In this document: positions 1 to 9,927 of the stretch, in pieces
Position numbering within the stretch: the stretch's first letter is position 1
Layout of the letters: the number at the start of each line of letters is the position of its first letter
Assembly (NCBI RefSeq): GCF_022605165.1
Contig: NC_063073.1
Span: forward strand, 1,364,001 to 1,428,000
Source: Purpureocillium takamizusanense
Lineage: Eukaryota; Ascomycota; Sordariomycetes; Hypocreales; Ophiocordycipitaceae
DNA length: 64,000 nucleotides
Reading direction: 5' to 3'
Notes under the pieces: model-generated
The model's input: only the letters and a program-made list of their open reading frames with translations
The model's database searches: none
Told to the model about the DNA's origin: nothing
Made by a program: the position numbers and the translations under genes

Positions 1-1360
1 TGGCGATTCAAGTGTGGCGCGTGAGCGAGCTACGGTTTCCTGCCTTGGCGGAGGGAGTTCTTGTCTCGCTCCCCGTTCGCAACCCCCGCCAGCCCCGATG
101 AGTTCGTACGACAAACCACTGCATCCCCAGAGACACACTTTCCTCTTGAGACCGGAGGAGGCGGTGGCGTGTGCATCGCGGAACGGGTTTCTTCTCGACA
201 AAGACGTCAGACGTCGCTGCGTGTTTCCGGGCGACCAGCCGCGGTCAAAGCAGCGGCGCCAGCAAGGATGGGGGAGGCAAGGAAAAAAAAAACATGATGT
301 CCAATCTGCAAAGTATGACGTAGGCCCCGCAGCTTGGCCATGTCTCGCCCGCATCGGGTCAAGTTGACTGGGGCTGGTGGGGGTTCGACCAACCCGCATG
401 GATCGATAGCACGAGATCTGGGCTCAAGTATCCTATTGGTATGTACTTCTTAGTAGACGCGGAACCGTACTGTAGCATGTCCGCAGAAAAGTTCGTGTAA
501 GTTGTCTGTTCGTCGAGGGTCCCGGAGGGGTTCGGGTGGTTGTACATTGAGGACCCATCTGGGCCATGACGGTTCACAAGCAGCGTTTGCGGGAGCTTGG
601 TGCCGCCGCTGCTGCCACTGCCCGTTGCCGTGCTGTGCGTGCGTGCGTGCGTGTTTCCATGTGTACGACACCTGCTGCCGGCAAGTCATTCGACGAGCGC
701 CAGTACCAGCCCAACGGCCCAGGCCTGGTGGACCGCGAGACAAGCCGCCGCACACACACCTACCAAGCGGACGAAGAGCGCGGCCTGTGCCGAGTGGCCG
801 CAGCAGGACCACCTGGCGCGTCGCTGGCGAGTCGATGACGCAGGCCGCCTGGGGAGGGGGGCTGTGGGCAGGGCCGCGCCGGGCGTCTTCGTGGTAGAGG
901 ACCGTGTTGGGCTTGGGCCTCTCTCTCTCTCTTGACGTCTCAACGCGCCCGGAGCCCTGTTTTCGCAGTGCATTGGGACGAGTATACCTACCGGCGCTAC
1001 CTGGCAGGTACTTCGGCTCGATGCCAGCCTCGCTCCAAGGTTGCGGGAGTGGGCTCGGGTCGCAGCCAGCCAAGCCAAGCTGGATGGAGCTGCGCCAAGA
1101 TGATGCCAGCGGCGGTGCTTCCACATCCTCCATCCATTCCCGCAGCTGCGTCAGACTGTCGGCAAGCCCGCGCAACCCGGGCAGGAGGTCAGGTAGCTTT
1201 TCTAGAGTCCAGCCACCCCTCTTCTCGTATATAAGTCAAAAGCTTCCCGGGTGTCGTCACTCTCACCCTCTCTTCCATCTCAACCTACCGAGTGCCGTCC
1301 TACTACCGTATAGCTTCCATCCCAACTACGACAAGAATCACTCACCACAAAACCGCCGCC
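1..1360. other. Intergenic stretch upstream of PMP3
   Basis: No gene could be supported here. The longest open frames (for example minus 450-1175) are rich in Arg, Pro and Ala, have no recognisable domain and look like chance reading of GC-rich DNA. The right end contains a pyrimidine-rich leader before PMP3. Confidence 0.6.
1228..1235 (+). promoter_or_regulatory. TATA-like element of PMP3
   Basis: TATATAAG lies 126 bp upstream of the PMP3 start codon and is followed by a CT-rich stretch typical of fungal transcription start regions. This is a motif match only. Confidence 0.45.
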
Positions 1361-1882
1361 ATGCCTCTCACCGCTAGGTAAGCTTCGTCATGTGCGCCCT
1401 ACCTTCGCGAAGCCCATGTTGTCGAGTCCGGTGCTTCCGTGACGTCGTCAAGACTCTCGACGACGCCATGGTTGCCGTCTAAATCACGGCGGGTTTGGGA
1501 GCCTCGATGACGACGCGACGAACTCGTGACAGCTGATGGCCTGTTCATTTGAAATTGGAGCGCATAATGACTGACGTGGCTTCCGCTGTAGCGACATCTG
1601 CAAGTTCATTTTCGCCATCATCCTCCCTCCTCTTGGTGTGTTTCTCGAGGTTGGCTGCGACACCCACCTTTTCCTCAACATCCTTTTGACTATTTTCGGT
1701 AAGCTCTCACTGTGTCCCTGCGCCTTGGCAGCGGTCGGAACGGACGTGTCGGAAGCAGAGTGCCATTGCCCTCCACTGCTGCTGATGGCTACTATTGCGT
1801 CTTGAAGATTGTGCTGACCAGAGGACTTGTAGGTTACATTCCTGGCATCATCCATGCCATTTACATTATCGTCACGAGGTAA
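1361..1882 (+). CDS. PMP3: Plasma membrane proteolipid 3 (Pmp3/UPF0057 family)
   Basis: Three exons (1361-1377, 1592-1698, 1833-1882) encode 57 residues. Introns start GTAAGC and end TGTAG/TGTAG, and the joined frame is open to TAA. The protein starts MPLTASDICKFIFAIILPP and shows two hydrophobic segments around a LPPLGVF..GC stretch, ending YIPGIIHAIYIIVTR. This is the Pmp3 family pattern in sequence and length. Family members are small plasma-membrane proteins that affect membrane potential and cation (Na+/K+) tolerance. The first coding exon is only 17 nt and the introns exceed the coding sequence in length, so automated gene finders may miss it. Confidence 0.95.
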
Positions 1883-3579
1883 TCGGTGTCGCATCGTCGC
1901 CGGAAACTGGTGCATTCCTCTGTACTAGGGTTCGCCCGTGCTTGCCGGCGGCGATTCGAGGCACGCTTGTGCGCGTGACGATGGTGGCTGAGCCGATTAT
2001 ATAATGTCTCGGATGGGGACGCCCACAGCTACATTTCGCCCCGCTCAGCGACGAGAGCTGCTCCTGATGAAGACGACGACCGCAGATTTTTGTTTCCCCC
2101 TATTTTGTCGGATAAATGGGAGACGGGCCGACGAGTCGGCAATGATACTGGAGCTTGGATACCTTCATCTCTAGGAGGTCTTTGGATTACATACCTAATA
2201 TTGTTGGATACCCAGTAATCCAAAGATTGCTCACTTAATTGCCATGCCACGTTTGGCCATGATCCTTGACGCACGTGGTGCGCCAGGCCTAAAATGACCT
2301 GCACAGTGACCTCGTAGTTGGAGAAGAGCCGTGCACTGCTGCGCGGTACTTGTGCCGGTTGGCAGAGACCCAGCCGGGTTTTGCTGCGGCGGCATCTTTC
2401 TTCCTACACGGCATGTAAATGGTAGACGTCGGCAGTTGTCAGGTCATCAAGACGGGAACGATTCCCGAAACATGGGATGCAACCTTCGTGGGGAAGAAAT
2501 TGGTCGAGATCCGAGTGCAACGCCAGCCCTGGAGGTACGATGGCCGGGGCAGCCACACACTGGGATGGAAGGCGCGGTTGCATTGCGTTTTTTCTCATCC
2601 CGTCTCCAGCCACGGGGGATCGCTGCGCCTGCACTGACCAAACTGGGCTGCTCCTCCGTCAGTCGATTTTCCGGAAGAAGCAGGGAAGTGACACCGCGTC
2701 GTATGATTGGCTATAAGGGCCTAAACCCCATCAAACATCGATTGTCACGGGAACTCGCTCTCACTTGCTTTCTCTGGTCAGTGAGGAACCAACAAACAGG
2801 CAGCGACAGTTTCAAGAAGGCGCGCCCTCTCAGCCGGCTGCATCGGCAGGTGTAAGACTGCAGGATGGGGAGCGGGAAAGATTGACTCTTGTCGGGGAAA
2901 TTCACCTTTGTCGGGGGACATTTTACGGCGAAGAAGATCTGGTGCGCTGCGTTGCGCTATACTTCGTACGCTACCGTGGCCGATGGCGTCTAACAAAATG
3001 GGAAGAGATCTAAAAATCTCCCCCATCGGCCCCGGGCGCCGGACGGCCCCGGGATCAAAGTGGCACCACCTGCCAGTGGAAGCCCAGCGCTGCCCCGACG
3101 CAGGCCCGCCCCGGCGCCCGCTGTCAGCGCCGCCATTTCACAGCGCGCCGGGAATGGCGACCCCGCCATTGGTCGAGCTTGGGGCCCGCGTGGTGTGATG
3201 TCGAGCCTCCTCGAAGACAACATCATCCCACTGTAAGCCCGTACGCGGCCACCTCTGGTGTGCGCGTGCCCGCTGCAGGATTCGTGTTGGCCAGGCCTGC
3301 GAATCCTTTGACTGGTCGTCGTCAGAGAGGGCGCGGCGACTGTATGTACATATAAATATGTAGGACAGCAGTGTAACCCTCCCTGTCATGCTCGTTGTCA
3401 TCCTCAGTCACACCAGAACAGGTCATATCAAGCTTACTCGGCTTCTCTCAACTCTTTTTACTCTCTCCTCTTCCGTCCTCTCCTCTCTCACGAGCCACGA
3501 CTACCCATCCTCCCTCATCAATATCATCTGATAAAAAGGGTCGTATCGACATCTTGCCACCACTTCCAGCACAGCAAAC
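1883..3579. other. Intergenic stretch between PMP3 and the small mitochondrial-type gene
   Basis: I see no convincing gene in these 1.7 kb. The plus-strand open frame 2331-2855 has no domain or codon pattern that supports it. A copy of the 9-mer TACTTCGTA lies at 2960-2968. Confidence 0.55.
3351..3358 (+). promoter_or_regulatory. TATA-like element upstream of the 3580 gene
   Basis: TATAAATA lies 229 bp upstream of the start codon and is followed by a long CT-rich tract (about 3435-3500) resembling a fungal core promoter. This is motif evidence only. Confidence 0.4.
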
Positions 3580-3889
3580 ATGATTCCCGCTGCTACCCGC
3601 GTCGCGGCCCGGAGGCCCTTCTCCGTCATCATGTCCCTCCGCACCGCCGCGAGGTCCTTTGAGGCCCATCCCTTCCAGCGTCTCAGCCTCTCCCAGAAGC
3701 CCGCCAAGGCTGACTGGAGCAACGAGGCGAAGCGTGTGGGCAAGCAAGCCGCCATGTAAGTTGTCTTTGCCTTCTCTCGCATCATCCGCGCAAGCCTCTA
3801 ACAAGTGCTTCGATAGATTCTTTCCCGGCATCGCTATGCTCCTTGGCTGGCCCATGGCTGCCAAGCATGTCTTTAATGGTCACGTTTGA
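3580..3889 (+). CDS. Small probable mitochondrial membrane protein, unknown function
   Basis: Two exons (3580-3755, 3817-3889) encode 82 residues. The intron begins GTAAGT and ends ATAG, and the frame runs to TGA. The first 27 residues are rich in Arg, Ala and Ser with no acidic residue (MIPAATRVAARRPFSVIMSLRTAARSF), which is what a mitochondrial presequence looks like. A hydrophilic stretch follows, then one hydrophobic segment near the C-terminus (FFPGIAMLLGWPMAA). The size and layout resemble small accessory or assembly proteins of the inner membrane, but I cannot name a family. The call rests on the clean splice structure, the TATA/CT-rich promoter and the targeting-like N-terminus. Confidence 0.7.
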
Positions 3890-4268
3890 GCGTCCATGCG
3901 TCATGCGAGGGCTTGAACAATTTCCATCGACCGCCGCAGCGTTGCATTCAGAAGCGAGCGGATCTACAAGGTCGTCACAGGCATTTTTCGGTTGGCAGCG
4001 TTGCACAATGTACATATAGGGGCATGCCATGGCGTCCAGGGGTGTATACTATACATACGAGACAAGTCTCCTTTGTACTAGGTCTGACTTGAATCCTACC
4101 ACTACAATATCATCGTCACGTGTGCACCCAAACCCTCGTGATGCAGTCAATCTCTATCGTCATACACGAACAGAGTAAATCAAGATTCGTATACTTCGTA
4201 CCTGCTAACAGGGAATTCCAAAAGCAAACTAGGACAAATAATGTCATACACCAGATGGTCCGACTTGC
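3890..4268. other. Convergent 3' intergenic region
   Basis: This lies between two convergently transcribed genes and presumably holds both 3' UTRs. No gene is seen. One TACTTCGTA 9-mer lies at 4192-4200. Confidence 0.5.
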
Positions 4269-5090
4269 TTAACCTACCGATGGCCTGGGGGTGATGACTT
4301 TCGGTGCCGGCATCACCCCACCTCTTCTCCCAAGGCGCCATCCCGCGGCCACGGACAAGACCAGGAGGATGGTGACGCCGAGGCCAACACCGATACCAAC
4401 GCCGAGCTTCCACTTGTGCTCCGTCTCGCGGCTGGCAATCTGTGCATGGGTCTCCAAATACTGCGCTGCCGTGCTGTCCAGGACGGCGAAAGGATCAGAG
4501 TGATCGGTGCGAAATTTCTTGCCCTGTGCGAAGTCGTTTTCGGGCTGACTGATCTCGAATTCGTTGTTGAAATCGGATACGTAACCCTTGATTTCGGCCA
4601 CGGTGGAATTGTTGTTGGATGACTTTTGAATCTCGGCGGCAAGGTCCTTGAACGTGAAGGAAAAGCTCTTGGCCCCCTTGGTGATGTCTGATCGGATAAG
4701 ATATCAGTGCATGTTCAGCGTGCAAGACATCAGGTATCCCGTTAACATACTCTTCGACCAGGAGCCAGATCTTGGGGGATCAATTTGTTCTACGAAGCGC
4801 CAGACCAGCTGGACAGGGAACCTGTCGTCCGTGTTTTTCCATGAGATTGTATAATTCTGGTCCCAGAGAAGCAATGCTTTGTTAGGCCCAGAGTCGCGAT
4901 CGTAGTAAGGATACGTGTGTTTGGGAAACGAGCAGCCGTTGTTGTCGTTGTCGTTTGGGCCGGCGCACCAGGCAAACGAGTCCAGGCAAACGGTGTAGTC
5001 CTGGCTCTGGCATGCGTTTCTCTTTGCCGGATCAAACGCGGCGACGCTCCATCCGAGCGCAAGGAGTACGGCTGCATGCAAGTGATGCAT
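4269..5090 (-). CDS. Secreted/type I membrane protein of unknown function
   Basis: Two exons (5090-4751 and 4687-4269) encode 252 residues. The 63-nt intron has a GTATGT donor and CAG acceptor and restores the frame. The N-terminus MHHLHAAVLLALGWSVAAFDP is a likely signal peptide. The lumenal part has four closely placed cysteines in the first 60 residues (ACQSQ, VCLDS, WCAGP, GCSFP) and several N-glycosylation sequons (NYT, NIT, NNST). A single membrane span (VGIGVGLGVTILLVLSVAAGW) is followed by a short basic tail, giving type I topology. The layout suggests a cell-surface or secretory-pathway protein. I do not recognise the family and assign no function. Confidence 0.75.
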
Positions 5091-5773
5091 TGTGGTTAAT
5101 GCTGGTTGTGGAAGCCTGGTGGCGATGGTGCTGCTTGTACAAGTCGGTGACCGGCTTGCAAGGGCTATCTCTCCGTATGTATGAATAAAATACAAAGTGT
5201 CTTTTCTTGACCTTGGAGCATCTATATCGCCGCCGTAAAGATATGCGAGATGCTCTTGTGATAAAAGGCTCACTCTTGAGGAGGCGCAGTGATCGCCACT
5301 CATTGAATACCCCATTGTTGGCTTCTCCGTGCTTGACTTGGCGGTCGCAGGTTTCGGGCAATGACCACCCAATGGTCAGTGCATCCGGGTCAGCTGGGAC
5401 TGGGGGAAGCCCCAAGCTCGCAGACCAAGAACTTGTCGTGTCGGCTGGAGCATGACATCATATGGCACATCTGGGAGGCTCAGGAGGAATCTAACAGATG
5501 TGTTATGCATACTTCGTATGATAGCCAGATGGCGAAGGTGAACCCCATGAACCGCTGTGGGGCCGTCGTCGGTGGTGAACTTTGTTGGTTGTGCGACTCC
5601 AGATGCCCTCACGATCAAGCAATCGCCGGGGAATACAACTAGCCGCAAGGTGTCACCTAATTCTCTAGAAACAGATGTCAAAGACGAACACGCAAGCGTC
5701 TCCCCATAAACCATAAGCGTCTAGATAATTCATTCATATCTAAGGAACAGTCATGAGCCGGTCATGATCTCAA
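5091..5773. other. Upstream region of the 4269-5090 gene, left flank of the LINE
   Basis: No gene was recognised. The region holds the promoter of the minus-strand secreted-protein gene and one TACTTCGTA 9-mer (5510-5518). Before the LINE inserted it was continuous with the sequence now at 11741 onward. Confidence 0.5.
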
Positions 5774-5785
5774 GTGCCATGTCTG
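5774..5785. repeat. LINE target-site duplication, left copy
   Basis: The 12-mer GTGCCATGTCTG is repeated exactly and in the same orientation at 11729-11740. The bases beyond it differ on both sides (CAA..AAC here, GCC..TTG there). Between the two roughly 500-bp flanks searched, a 12-mer match is expected by chance about 0.01 times. Confidence 0.85.
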
Positions 5786-5800
5786 AACTGAACTGAACTG
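5786..5800 (-). repeat. Terminal pentanucleotide tail of the LINE, (CAGTT)3
   Basis: Three tandem AACTG units on the plus strand (CAGTT in the element's sense) sit exactly between the 3' UTR and the left target-site duplication. The duplication itself starts with CAG in the same sense, extending the repeat by three bases. Tails of short repeats in place of poly(A) are known in the I superfamily. Confidence 0.8.
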
Positions 5801-6096
5801 AATTCCTACTCGGTTGTAGCCGCTAATTTAATGCGCAGCCATGCCCGGTGAGCGGGGTCTGGCAGGCAGCCGACGCGACCGGATTAACCTCCAGCCGCCC
5901 CACTTCGCCAGTGCAATGTAAACAAAGCCCCGACCAGCTGCCCCCAAAATTCCCGCTTTGCTCCTCAACCTCAATCTACATTTGCCTGGCCGCTCCTGCA
6001 GATCGTGGTTCTCTCTAATGCTCAATGTTTGCAGGCTCTGTCGAAGCGATATGCCTCATGTCTTGGGTCTGTGTACCTACAGTCTCCCCCCAATGC

Positions 6097-9000
6097 TCAG
6101 CTTTGTCTGGTTTGGGACGCGATCCTGAATTGCCCAAGGATCTCCGTCAGTTCCATGAACTTGATGGCCTTCGCGGCTGCTTTGCGCTCGTTCAATATGT
6201 CCCGGAGGTCGTGTCGTCCTGGAAGGTGGCCTAGTTCCTGGTGCCGGAGTTGTCGATACTTGCGGCATCGCAGCAGGACATGCGATACCGTTTGTCGTCC
6301 TTCCCAGCATGGGCAGCTGGCGTCCGTGGCGTCCGGTACTCTTCGGTTGAAGAGAAAGTCGTTGAGCCCTATCTTCTCTGTTCGCATCTGGACGAGAAGC
6401 GCACTCTGGCGCTTGCTCAACCCGTCGTGTAGCTGCAGGACCTTTTTGGTTGGCTTGGGTGTGTAGCGGTACGAGGTTCTACCTCGCTCCTCCGCCGCCC
6501 ACTTTGCCGCCCATGTCCTTTTGGCTTCCTTGTGTGCCCACGTCTTCAACGTGGAATGAAGAGAGTAGATATCTGCGGGCATCTCTGCGCGCGGTCCCGC
6601 TGGTCCCCTCTCGCGCCATCCAGTGGCTTCTTTGGCCGCTTTGTCTGCGTCTTCGTTGCCTTGTACCCCGGAGTGCGCTGGGATCCACCGTATTTCGACC
6701 GGCAGGCCTTGCTCTCGTAGTGCTATGGTTTGTGTGGCAATGCGTTTCAGCAAGTAGGACCCAGACTTACCCTTAGGCTTGGCTGAGGACCGGATGGCTG
6801 CTTGGTTGTCTGTGTAGATGAGGACTTTGCTTCGCCTGTAACCTGCCGTTCTGTCCTGCTGTGCTATCTGCAGTGCTAGCGAGATGCCTTGCAGCTCGCC
6901 CGCGTATACCGTTGAGGTCTCCTCGTCTCCCATGTATGAGCTACGTGTTTGCTGCGTTGTTGGGCATACCGCAGCGGCTCCGATCTTGCCGTTGATGCCA
7001 CTACCGTCGGTATAGATGTGCAGAGCCGCTGTCTCCCTTCTCATGAGGTGTAAATGTATTTTGCGCGCCTTTTCTGCTGTATCCTCAATGTAGACTCGCA
7101 GCCCTTGCCACCATGGCGGCGTAACGAACGGCTCGATCCTTTCCTGTTTGTCCATGTCTGGTCCATGCCTTGCTTGTATGCCGTGGCTGATTGCTTCTCT
7201 GGGCGTAGCTTTTCTTCGACAGGTCTGCATTGTATCGGCTACCCGACACACTCCAGTATTTGTGCGTCCTAGAGCTTCGACATTGTGTTTCCAAATCTGC
7301 TCTTCGACTGGAAGAAGGTGCATCTCGACGTCCAGTGCAGGTAGTGACGTCGCCTTGTAGGCGCCGCTTATGGCCCTAGCGGCCCTCCCTTGCAGACTTT
7401 GCAGTTTCTTTATGGTCCTGTTTGTGTAGCCCTTACCGCCCCATCCTGCGTTAGACCAGGCTGAGCATGCATACATCATCTGTGGTACTGCTACGCCTCG
7501 GTAGATGACACGCATGTCCCTGGTCTTGACTCCCCAGGCCGAATTCCCGAGGCTCGTGAGCGCGGCAATCGTGTTTGAGACTTTGCGTTCTATTTCGTCG
7601 ACGTGTTGTTTCCAGCGCAGTGAGGCGTCCATTGTTAATCCGAGGTATTTACATGTTGGTTTCGGCCTGATCTCGCCCCACCTGGTTTGCACCGGCTTGC
7701 TCGTGTCGATTCTGGACGTTGCTCTCGTGAAGTGGGTCAATTGAAACTTGTCTGGAGCGAAGATAGACGCGTGACTTGACGCCCAGTCATCCGCTCTTTG
7801 AAGTGCTGTCTGTAGCATCTCACATGTTTCTTCCGTTGTGTCGGCCCACGCCAATATAGCAACGTCGTCGATGAAGCCCGTCGCAGCCGTGTTCTCGGCT
7901 TGATTGCATCGGTCCAACAGGTCTGCGTTGTAGAACAGGTAGAGGATTGGCGAGAGTGGAGATCCTTGCGGCTCTCCTGTCGTGAGTATATACGGTTCGG
8001 AGCGGAATCCGTCGATGCACAGTTCTGTTTGTCTCTCTCTCAAGAAGCTTGCGATCCAGCGGACTGTTCTCTCGTCGACCCGCCTCTTTCGCAAATTGTG
8101 CAGCAACCGTTTGTGTGAGACGTTATCAAAGGCCCCGGAGACGTCCAGCAGAAGTAGGCTCGCCACTTTGCCACGTTGGTTCCAGGCCTCGTAAATTTTG
8201 TCAATAACAAAATGGAGGGCATGTTCTGTCGATCTCAGCTTCCTGCCCCCCATATGAGTTGCAGGGAGAAGTTGGTATGTTTCAGCCAGGTAACTCAATC
8301 TTGTAGCTATGATGGCGTCCATGATCTTTCCGATGGTGTTCAGCAGCGCTATGGGCCGGTAGGCCTTCGGCACTGTATAGTTATCCTTCCCTGGTTTTCG
8401 TAGAACAACGGTCGTGGAGTTCCTGAAGTGTTGTGGGCAGTATCCAAGCGCCAGGCTTTGGTTGTAAATCCGGGTTAAATGGGTCCTAATCCAGGGTGCG
8501 GCTATCTGTAGAGCTCGGTTTACGATGCCATCAGGTCCCGGTGCCTTGAAGGAGGCTGCGGTACGGATGGCATCGTCGACCTCTTGCTCAGATATTTTTG
8601 GTAACAGAATCTGGCTATCGTATGCCGCATTGTCGATGTCTTCCAGGCTAGCTTCCGGTGGTTTGGGGAAGAGGGCCTTCCTGAGAAGGTCGGCCTTCTC
8701 ATTAGGCGTGATCGCTGTCGCGGCGGTTGTAGGGTCCGTCAGTGCTGGTGTGACTGTGGGTGTTTGGCTTTGTCTAGTTCGTGCCCATTTGGCTATGCGC
8801 CACAAGGACTCTGGGGACTCTGCGGCCTGCTCTACTCTTTCTCTGTGTGCCTTGCGCAACGCCTTGCTGATGACTCTCTTCTTTTCGTTCCTCGCAATTC
8901 GGTATGCCTCCCAGCTTGCTTCGTCGTGGTAGCGGCTGTATATACGGCGTAGTCGCTTGGTTTCTGCGAGAATGGTCTTGCATTCTTCGTCCCAGCCTGC

Positions 9001-9927
9001 TTTTGACTTATTACTTGGGTGGCTTCGCGGTACACTTTCATCAATTGCAGCAAGCAATGAAGTGGTAATTTCGTCGACGTATGCGTCCAGTGCGGTCTTT
9101 GTTCGCGGTCTTCGTAGTGGTGGCAGCCGTCGCCGCAGCGTTTTCGTAAACGTTGCCTCGTCGACTGCCTTCCAAATCATTCTCGTCCTGGGCTGCAGCG
9201 GAACGACGGTCAGATCTAGCGCCGTGATGATGGGCAGATGATCCGAGTCGTGGCTAATCCCCTGGTCTATCTCGCACTTGATCAGTCTATCGACCAACCC
9301 CACTGTCGTGAGGCTGAGGTCGATAGTCGAGCGGCGTTCGGCTTCCTCATATGTGATTGTGCCGGCGGGTAGGTGGCTGGTCAGACTGAACTCATCCATA
9401 ATTTCGAGCAGCTCCTGAGACTCTACATCTGGTCTCTGTATATCACTTCCACCCCAGCATTCGTGGTGTAGGTTGAAGTCGCCCACTATGACCTGCTCTT
9501 CTGTGTTTCTTGCTTCAAGCTCGGCTTTGAGCTGAGGTAGTATGCTTCGTCTATCTCCTTGAACTCTGGTGGGGTTGTATATATTGTGGATGACAATTTT
9601 GTTGGTTTCGTCCTGCTGCGTCTCTAGTACGAGAGTGCAGAGATCCTTGTTGACTTCGTGGAAGTGCCAAGTGGAGTGGTCGATGCGTTTGTTCACGAAG
9701 AAACACACTCTTGCCGTCTCCCCTTCCTCGGTAGATGGGTAGCATAGGTGGAAAAGCTCCTTGGCCGGCTGGTGTGTCGTCGCGCTAAATGGGTTCCTCC
9801 ATGGCTCCTGAATGGCCAGAACGTCGTACTCCCGTATCCGTGGGTCTCTCAGCAGCGTCGCCATGACCGTGTCCTTGGACTTTCTTACGTTATACTGCAG
9901 TATTGTGAGTGTCTTTTCTGTGATCAT
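6097..9927 (-). CDS. LINE ORF2: AP-endonuclease, reverse transcriptase and RNase H
   Basis: The single ORF of 1276 residues carries the enzymes for target-primed reverse transcription. Residues ~8-240 are an APE-type endonuclease (QYN near the start, QEPW, GDFNLHH, SDHLPI). The RT spans about 460-760, with GPDG, YRPIALL, GAFDNVSH, GEPQGSPLSP and the catalytic FIDD box near residue 685. RNase H spans about 965-1100 (YTDGSG, the GEL glutamate, YTDNQAA, HSG..GNEDADKAAKEA), and the DEDD-type residues are visible. A Cys/His finger (CPCW..H..C) lies near 1203. The start overlaps the ORF1 stop by four bases, which suggests termination-reinitiation. No frameshift or stop is present. The FIDD box is an accepted variant of YADD. 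Confidence 0.96.
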   Translation of the reverse strand: MITEKTLTILQYNVRKSKDTVMATLLRDPRIREYDVLAIQEPWRNPFSATTHQPAKELFHLCYPSTEEGETARVCFFVNKRIDHSTWHFHEVNKDLCTLVLETQQDETNKIVIHNIYNPTRVQGDRRSILPQLKAELEARNTEEQVIVGDFNLHHECWGGSDIQRPDVESQELLEIMDEFSLTSHLPAGTITYEEAERRSTIDLSLTTVGLVDRLIKCEIDQGISHDSDHLPIITALDLTVVPLQPRTRMIWKAVDEATFTKTLRRRLPPLRRPRTKTALDAYVDEITTSLLAAIDESVPRSHPSNKSKAGWDEECKTILAETKRLRRIYSRYHDEASWEAYRIARNEKKRVISKALRKAHRERVEQAAESPESLWRIAKWARTRQSQTPTVTPALTDPTTAATAITPNEKADLLRKALFPKPPEASLEDIDNAAYDSQILLPKISEQEVDDAIRTAASFKAPGPDGIVNRALQIAAPWIRTHLTRIYNQSLALGYCPQHFRNSTTVVLRKPGKDNYTVPKAYRPIALLNTIGKIMDAIIATRLSYLAETYQLLPATHMGGRKLRSTEHALHFVIDKIYEAWNQRGKVASLLLLDVSGAFDNVSHKRLLHNLRKRRVDERTVRWIASFLRERQTELCIDGFRSEPYILTTGEPQGSPLSPILYLFYNADLLDRCNQAENTAATGFIDDVAILAWADTTEETCEMLQTALQRADDWASSHASIFAPDKFQLTHFTRATSRIDTSKPVQTRWGEIRPKPTCKYLGLTMDASLRWKQHVDEIERKVSNTIAALTSLGNSAWGVKTRDMRVIYRGVAVPQMMYACSAWSNAGWGGKGYTNRTIKKLQSLQGRAARAISGAYKATSLPALDVEMHLLPVEEQIWKHNVEALGRTNTGVCRVADTMQTCRRKATPREAISHGIQARHGPDMDKQERIEPFVTPPWWQGLRVYIEDTAEKARKIHLHLMRRETAALHIYTDGSGINGKIGAAAVCPTTQQTRSSYMGDEETSTVYAGELQGISLALQIAQQDRTAGYRRSKVLIYTDNQAAIRSSAKPKGKSGSYLLKRIATQTIALREQGLPVEIRWIPAHSGVQGNEDADKAAKEATGWRERGPAGPRAEMPADIYSLHSTLKTWAHKEAKRTWAAKWAAEERGRTSYRYTPKPTKKVLQLHDGLSKRQSALLVQMRTEKIGLNDFLFNRRVPDATDASCPCWEGRQTVSHVLLRCRKYRQLRHQELGHLPGRHDLRDILNERKAAAKAIKFMELTEILGQFRIASQTRQS

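Noticed and set aside
450..1175. 241-residue minus-strand open frame
   Set aside because: Arg/Pro/Ala-rich, no domain, no splice partners, and contains a microsatellite-derived HARTHAQH segment. Most likely chance in GC-rich DNA.
2331..2855. 174-residue plus-strand open frame
   Set aside because: No recognisable motif or family, and competing frames overlap it on both strands.
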